Source: Malassezia japonica (taxonomy: Eukaryota > Basidiomycota > Malasseziomycetes > Malasseziales > Malasseziaceae). Taken from it: DNA of 64,000 nt. Made by a program: the position numbers and the translations under genes. A model generated the notes under the pieces. That model made no database searches, was not told the DNA's origin, and was given only the letters and a program-made list of their open reading frames with translations. The stretch lies in assembly GCF_029542785.1 (NCBI RefSeq), contig NC_083373.1:124001-188000 (forward strand). The letters are read 5' to 3'. Within the stretch, counting starts at the first letter, position 1. Every line of letters starts with the position of its first letter. This document shows, in pieces, positions 59,196 to 64,000 of the stretch.

Positions 59196-59464
59196 CTACG
59201 CAGGGAACGGATTCGACTTGCGCTCATGAACTGTGTGAGTCGCGCGACGTACTGTTGTAGTGCAGCAAGCGCTCGATGAGATCGACGTGCGTCAGGACCA
59301 TGCGACGGCAGCAGTAGCGCTGCAGCCCCAGCTCCGTGAGCGCCTCGCCTTCCGTGCGGCCCTCAATAAGGAGGGCGAGGTACGCATCCCACTTGTCGCC
59401 GACGACCTTGCCGCAGCTAAAGCACCGGACGGGAATGATCTGCGTGAGCCTCAGTACGTACCAT
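59196..59464 (-). CDS. RPB10: RNA polymerase subunit ABC10-beta
   Basis: Zinc-binding subunit shared by RNA polymerases I, II and III. Exons 59464-59462 (the ATG only), 59439-59253, 59230-59196, 74 aa. [20 protein letters not shown] and [19 protein letters not shown] contain the four zinc cysteines. The first intron (59440-59461, 22 nt) follows the ATG directly, so the start codon is the entire first coding exon; this is needed because the family starts MIIPVRCF. The second intron (59231-59252) is identical to BRX1 intron 1; splicing it gives the tail [14 protein letters not shown]. Confidence 0.93.
59231..59252 (-). repeat. 22-nt intron identical to BRX1 intron 1
   Basis: Same 22 bases as 39143-39164 in the same sense relative to transcription. 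The exon bases on both sides differ between the two genes. Confidence 0.85.
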
Positions 59465-59571
59465 GCTGGCGGCGACAAAGAGTAGAAAATTTGACGGGGA
59501 ATTAATCTATTTCCTCGATTCGAACGACACGTCGCCGCGCTGGCTAGCGTCTTCCCACGTCCCTGGTCAAG

Positions 59572-61074
59572 ATGAGCGGATGTACGTATGGCGCGCGCTC
59601 ACCTAGTCCGGTTTTTGTCGCTCGTGCGACCGTTTATGTCGGTGCTGCCCGAGGTCACGGCCCCGGAGCGCAAGGGTACGTTGCCGTGCTGACGCAGTGC
59701 CCTTCCAGCAGCGTATTATGTGGACCGCGATTGTGCTGGCCATTTTCCTTGTCTCGTCGCAGATTCCCCTGTACGGTATCATGTCGAGCGACAGCTCTGA
59801 TCCTCTGTACTGGATGCGTGTGATTCTTGCGTCGAACCGTGGTACGCTGATGGAGCTGGGTATCTCGCCCATCGTCACGTCCGGCATGATCATCCAGCTG
59901 CTCGCGAGTGCGAACCTTGTCCAGGTCGACTTTAGCCTGAAGGAGGACCGTGCGCTGCTTGGTGGTGCCCAGAAACGTACGTCTCTTTTCTCACGCAGTC
60001 TTTGCCCTGATTATCGCGCTCGGCCAGGCGACCGTCTACGTGCTGACCGGCATGTACGGTCCTCCGAGCGAGCTCGGTGCTGGTGTCTGCCTGCTGCTTA
60101 TCTTGCAGCTTGTCGTTGCGAGTCTGGTGGTGCTGCTGCTCGATGAGCTGCTTACGAAGGGCTACGGTCTCGGTTCGGGTATCTCGCTCTTTATCGCGAC
60201 CAACGTCTGTGAGCAGATCGTCTGGAAGGCCTTTTCGCCGACCACGGTCAACACTGGCCGCGGCCCCGAGTTTGAGGGTGCGATCGTCGCGCTGTTCCAT
60301 TTGCTCTTTACGTGGAACAACAAGACGCGTGCGCTCAAGGAGGCCTTCTACCGCGAGCGTCTCCCCAACGTGTCGAACCTCGTCGCGACGCTCGCCATCT
60401 TCCTCATTGTGATCTACCTCCAGGGCTTCCGTCTCGAGATCCCGGTCAAGTCGAACAAGTTCCGCGGCCAGCGCGGCACCTTCCCGGTCAAGCTGTTCTA
60501 CACGAGCAACATGCCCATCATGCTGCTCTCGGCGCTCACGTCCAACTTCTTTATCATCAGCCAGCTGCTCTCGACGCGCTTCCCGAGCAACCTGTTCGTG
60601 CGTGTCTTGGGCTCGTGGGACGCGATGGAGGACAGCCCGCAGATGCACGCGGTCAGCGGTATCGCCTACTACCTCTCGCCGCCCCAGGGCCTCTACGACG
60701 TGTTCCGCGACCCGATCCACGCGGTGATCTACATTGCCTTTACGCTCACCGCCTGCGCCCTCCTCTCCACGGTGTGGATCGAGGTATCGGGCAGTGGTCC
60801 CCGCGAGGTCGCCAAGCAGCTCAAGGAGAACGGCATGGTGATTGCGGGCTACCGCGACGCCAGCATGTACAAGGAGCTGAAGCGCGTCATCCCGACCGCC
60901 GCCATGTTCGGTGGTGCGATGATCGGTGCGCTCTCGGTCGTGGCGGACCTCTCGGGTGCGCTCGGCTCGGGCACCGGTATCCTGCTCGCGGTGACGATTA
61001 TCTACTCCTACTTTGAGCTCGGCGTGAAGGAGTCGCAGGGCATCTCGGGCGGCCTCGCCGATATGATCGGGTAA
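59572..61074 (+). CDS. SEC61: Sec61 translocon alpha subunit
   Basis: Channel-forming subunit of the ER protein translocon, ten membrane spans, 477 aa. Exons 59572-59581, 59607-59675, 59698-59976, 59999-61074; introns 25, 22 and 22 nt. Family text: [40 protein letters not shown] (plug region), [40 protein letters not shown] and [18 protein letters not shown]. The first exon codes three residues plus one base. Ends [11 protein letters not shown], where many family members extend slightly further. Confidence 0.97.
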
Positions 61075-61093
61075 ATAGCCTGCAGAAAGAAGC

Positions 61094-61099
61094 CACGTG
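61094..61099. promoter_or_regulatory. CACGTG box before the antizyme gene
   Basis: CCACGTG in the 99-bp spacer between SEC61 and the antizyme gene. Confidence 0.4.
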
Positions 61100-61173
61100 C
61101 TATTGCGCCATTCGGCCGTAGTACTCCACCCGTTTGCCACTTTCGCTCGGCATCGTACGACGACTTTCGCGCC

Positions 61174-62237
61174 ATGCACTTTCACTGGAATAGCTCGAAT
61201 ATGAACGCTAGGTACGTGCTCAAGCTAACGCAGCAATTCTGCCTCACTGTCCCCGAGTGTGTCGCAGTCTAATCATCACTCCGCGATGGGCGTCCAGGCC
61301 CATCCGTCGACTACGCTGGACTCGGTAGTGAAATGGTGGACCTGACATGACTTCCGCAGAAATGCCTGGACACTCTGCGCCAGGTCGGCGTTTGTCTGTG
61401 AGAGAGACGGCGCCGCTTACGATGGCTGGGCCATCACGCAACGAAGTCGCTAGCCCCGCGGGCGGATTAGCACCGGACAGCCCTTGGGCGTCCGCGTCGG
61501 CCGCCGCAGAGCTGGCGACACCTACCTTCACCGCTTCACCTGCTTCATTTCCCATGTCGCCCCCACCCTCTCCACCCCCGGTCCCTCGCTCCGTCCCCCG
61601 TCACGCGCCTGCGGAAGACACCCAGGCCGAGGCGCTCGCCGCGGCTGCGGCACAGATCGTGTCTGCGCCCCCAAAACGTCTGACGCCTCAAAACGTTATG
61701 CAGTCCGCGCTGCGCCACACGGCGCGCTTCGATGTGCCCGAGACACCCGAAATGAGTCCGGCGAACAACGACGTGCACCACCACCCCACCGCCGCCGCAG
61801 AGGCATTCATGCGCCGCATCTTTGTCGACTGGAACACCCCGCGCGCGTTCCAGGCAGAAGACGCTGGCATCGAGCTTATCTGTGAAGGCTGGACCGGTGC
61901 TGTGGCCCAAAAGCTCGCTTCGGCGTCGTCGTCGCATGGCAAGCAGCGCGAAGCGCCGATGGAGCCGAGAACGCGTACGCTGTACGTGCACATGCCGCGC
62001 TTTGTCGACCGCTCCGCGCTCCGTGACCACCTGCTCCGCATCCTCGACGCGGCCTCCGAGCGCCTGTGCGCCGGCCGCGTCGTTTTTTGTCTTGAGCGCA
62101 ACCTCCCAGACCTCTCGTCTCTGCTACGTGGTCTCTGCTATGTAGGTGGCCAAGTCACCTCGCTGGCCGGCCAGCCGGACGCAATCGTCGACGCGCGCCC
62201 AATCCCCGCCTTGGTCTTGGTCTCCGTGGCGTTGTAG
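61174..62237 (+). CDS. OAZ1: Ornithine decarboxylase antizyme, +1 frameshift
   Basis: Inhibits and degrades ornithine decarboxylase, closing the polyamine feedback loop. ORF1: 61174-61211 joined to 61234-61342 (22-nt intron), 49 codons ending KWWT before an in-frame TGA (61343-61345). ORF2: from 61344 in the +1 frame to 62237, adding 297 residues. The C-terminal domain LYVHMPRFVDRSALRDHLLR, then RVVFCLERNLPDLSSLLRGL and CYVGG, has the antizyme pattern. The junction TGG-TGG-ACC-TGA-C resembles the human site TGG-TGC-TCC-TGA. I tested GT-AG introns across the junction by eye and none joins the two frames. Family call is moderately firm, frameshift call follows from it. Confidence 0.75.
61334..61346 (+). 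promoter_or_regulatory. Programmed +1 ribosomal frameshift site
   Basis: TGGTGGACCTGAC: P-site codon ACC followed by TGA and C. Skipping the T at 61343 lets ribosomes read GAC ATG ACT onward. Antizymes are known to use polyamine-stimulated +1 frameshifting at a UGA; ACC in place of the usual UCC is noted from memory. Confidence 0.7.
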
Positions 62238-62384
62238 TTTAGTTTATGTAATTTTTGTCGGAATTGTCCGCGATTGGCTGCGGAGATTGTGGTCGCCGGG
62301 TTTGCCCACGGCCGAGAGCCGGTGCTATGGCGCCGAGCCTCACCACACCGCTCTCTGCAGACGCGTCCGCCGTGTGCTAGAGCC

Positions 62385-64000
62385 ATGGCGATTCAGTCTC
62401 GACTGCGCCCCATGTGGGAGTCGGCAAAGATGAAGGCGCTTGAGCGTGCCATCAACTTTGCCGTCTTCTACTCCCAAAACTACACAAACATCCAGCGCGT
62501 GCTGCGTGTGATTTACTTTACCGGACTCTTGGGTGGTATGGCTATGATGTTCAAGCCACGCAAGGGCAAGTCGGGAGCGCAGCAGGAAGTTGCGGCGGCG
62601 CGCAAGGGCCGCAGGGGTGGCAGCGACAGCAAGAAGCCGCCGCGCGTTGCGGTCGACAGTGTTTTCTTCAAGCGCCTCGGCTATCTGCTGAAGATCATCT
62701 TCCCGTCATGGCGCTGCAAGGAGATGGGCCTGCTGGGCGGTTTCACCCTGGCGCTCGTCTTCCGTACGTTCTTGTCACTGTACGTTGCCGACCTCGACGG
62801 TCGCATCGTCGCCTCGCTGGTGCGCGGTGAGAAGCGCTCGTTCTTTATGAATGTGCTCGCGTGGATGGCCATTGCGGTTCCGGCCGTGTTCACCAACAGT
62901 ATGATCACGTACCTGAGCTCGTCGCTGGCCGTCGCGTACCGCGTGCGCCTCACCGACTTTATCCAGCACAAGTACCTCCAGAAGCTCACCTTCTACAAGC
63001 TGAGTAACCTGGACGACCGTGTGAAGAACGCCGACCAGCTCATCACGGTCGACGTGCAGAAGTTCAGCCGTGCGCTTGCCACGCTCTACGGTAACATTGC
63101 TCTGCCCGTGCTCGACGTGATGCTGTACAACTTCAAGCTCAGTACCACGGTCGGCGCCGAGATGATGATGGCCACGACGCTCATCATCCGTCTCACGACG
63201 ATCCTCCTGCAGAAGCTCACCCCGCCGTTCGGCCAGTATGCTGCGACCGAGCAGCAGCTCGAGGGTGAGTACCGCTTCAGCCACGCGCGCCTCATCGAGA
63301 ACTCGGAGGAGGTCGCCTTCTACCGTGGCCAGGAGCTCGAGAAGCATCTCATCGACCGCTCCTACTTTTCCCTCATTAAGCACGTGAACCGCGTGTTCCA
63401 CGTCCGCATCGGTCACGGTATGATGGAGGAGGGTGTCGTGAAGTGGCTGTGGGGTGCCATTGGTCTCGTCATTTGCTCGGCCCCTGTCTTCTTCAAGGTG
63501 CCGGGCATCACGATGGGCGGCGGCGGCGGTAGCGACATGGGCTCGCGCACCGAGCTCTTCGTTACCAACCGTCGTCTGCTCCTGTCGTCTTCGGACGCCA
63601 TGGGCCGCATCATGTACAGTTACAAGGAGCTCTCGGAGCTTGCTGGCTACACGGCGCGTCTCATGGAGCTGATCGAGGTGATGGAAGAGGTCGAGCAGGG
63701 CAAGGCCAAGAAGCGCACCGTCACTTCATCGAACGACGAGGAGAAGCAGCAGAAGGAGAACATCTTCTCGCGCCGTGGTGAGATCTCGGAGGGCTCCGAG
63801 GAGGTCATCTTTGATCAGGTCCCGATTGTCAGCCCCAACGGCGACGTGCTCCTCGACAAGCTCTCGTTCCACATTCACCCGGGCCAGCATCTCCTGATCA
63901 TCGGCCCGAACGGCTGTGGTAAGAGCAGCATGTTCCGTATCCTCGGTGGTCTCTGGCCGGTGTACGGCGGCAAGGTCATCAAGCCTTCCAATTCTGACTT
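62385..64000 (+). CDS. PXA2: Peroxisomal fatty-acyl ABC transporter, 3' partial
   Basis: ABCD-family half-transporter that imports long-chain acyl-CoA into peroxisomes for beta-oxidation. 538 codons are present and the frame is still open at the window edge. N-terminal basic and hydrophobic region, then the transmembrane domain with ALVFRTFLSLYVADLDGRIV, YRVRLTDFIQHKYL, NADQLITVDVQKFS, and the family EAA-like motif ENSEEVAFYRGQELEK. The ATP-binding domain begins GDVLLDKLSFHIHPGQHLLI with Walker A GPNGCGKSS. The rest of the nucleotide-binding domain lies outside. PXA1 versus PXA2 cannot be settled. Confidence 0.9.
   Translation, partial: MAIQSRLRPMWESAKMKALERAINFAVFYSQNYTNIQRVLRVIYFTGLLGGMAMMFKPRKGKSGAQQEVAAARKGRRGGSDSKKPPRVAVDSVFFKRLGYLLKIIFPSWRCKEMGLLGGFTLALVFRTFLSLYVADLDGRIVASLVRGEKRSFFMNVLAWMAIAVPAVFTNSMITYLSSSLAVAYRVRLTDFIQHKYLQKLTFYKLSNLDDRVKNADQLITVDVQKFSRALATLYGNIALPVLDVMLYNFKLSTTVGAEMMMATTLIIRLTTILLQKLTPPFGQYAATEQQLEGEYRFSHARLIENSEEVAFYRGQELEKHLIDRSYFSLIKHVNRVFHVRIGHGMMEEGVVKWLWGAIGLVICSAPVFFKVPGITMGGGGGSDMGSRTELFVTNRRLLLSSSDAMGRIMYSYKELSELAGYTARLMELIEVMEEVEQGKAKKRTVTSSNDEEKQQKENIFSRRGEISEGSEEVIFDQVPIVSPNGDVLLDKLSFHIHPGQHLLIIGPNGCGKSSMFRILGGLWPVYGGKVIKPSNSD

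Noticed and set aside
61316..61363. GT-AG introns that would join the two antizyme frames without frameshifting
   Set aside because: Donors at 61326, 61329 and 61335-61338 with the acceptor ending near 61358 all give a stop or the wrong frame, so a frameshift remains the better explanation.
1..64000. CRISPR arrays, transposons, viral insertions
   Set aside because: No regularly spaced repeats, transposase or reverse transcriptase motifs, or long terminal repeats were seen in any frame.

Overview
This window is nuclear DNA of a fungus, most likely a basidiomycete yeast of the Malassezia/Ustilaginomycotina group. The lineage call is inferred, not searched. It rests on a GC-rich, gene-packed layout (44 loci in 64 kb, spacers mostly under 150 bp), mostly very short introns, and a basidiomycete-like gene set: a TSC1 hamartin, a SNAPC3-type factor, a POT1 with an extra N-terminal region, and the RNA polymerase I factor RRN11. 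No rRNA, tRNA, transposon, CRISPR array or viral insertion was seen.

Layout. 1-13.3 kb: ATP synthase OSCP (5' end missing), GWT1, ATP11, an acidic Ser-rich protein, a PTC1-like phosphatase, RRN11, a type II PI 4-kinase, a PPR protein and a DHA2 drug transporter. 13.3-22.9 kb: SNAPC3, OST5, a DHHC acyltransferase, a JEN-type carboxylate transporter with the longest promoter of the window, a divergent Rab, U2AF small subunit and ADA2. 22.9-35.8 kb: ADE6, CWC24, a fusion of a leucine-rich-repeat protein to an LCL3-type nuclease, lysyl-tRNA synthetase, a DDT/WHIM-like chromatin protein and POT1. 35.8-45.9 kb: a truncated and a complete ECM4, ERG28, MED19, BRX1, CBP4, RPS23, RPL27, MVD1, BET5 and EMP70. 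46-64 kb: GLN4, TSC1, a PWWP protein, TOA1, DPL1, BRE1, an Mmc1-like mitochondrial protein, RPB10, SEC61, ornithine decarboxylase antizyme with a +1 frameshift site, and a peroxisomal ABC transporter cut off by the window end.

Gene structure is the dominant feature. I placed 50 introns by reading-frame continuity and protein-family fit. 29 are exactly 22 nt and 9 are 23 nt. 30 start with GTACGT, and most end CTRAC-NCAG or CTCAC-NCAG, which puts the presumed branch-point A about 5 nt from the end of the intron. Two genes, BRX1 and RPB10, carry the same 22-nt intron base for base, with identity ending at the splice sites. Only RPS23, RPL27 and OSCP have introns longer than 30 nt.

The genes are mostly housekeeping: mitochondrial ATP synthase and bc1 biogenesis, sterol and isoprenoid synthesis (MVD1, ERG28), transcription (ADA2, MED19, TOA1, RPB10, SNAPC3, RRN11, BRE1), splicing (U2AF1, CWC24), translation (KRS1, GLN4, RPS23, RPL27, BRX1) and the secretory pathway (SEC61, OST5, GWT1, BET5, EMP70). 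The points most worth following are the intron architecture and the identical intron pair, the antizyme frameshift, the LRR-LCL3 fusion, the Rab with altered catalytic motifs, and the recurrent CACGTG boxes in the tiny promoters.
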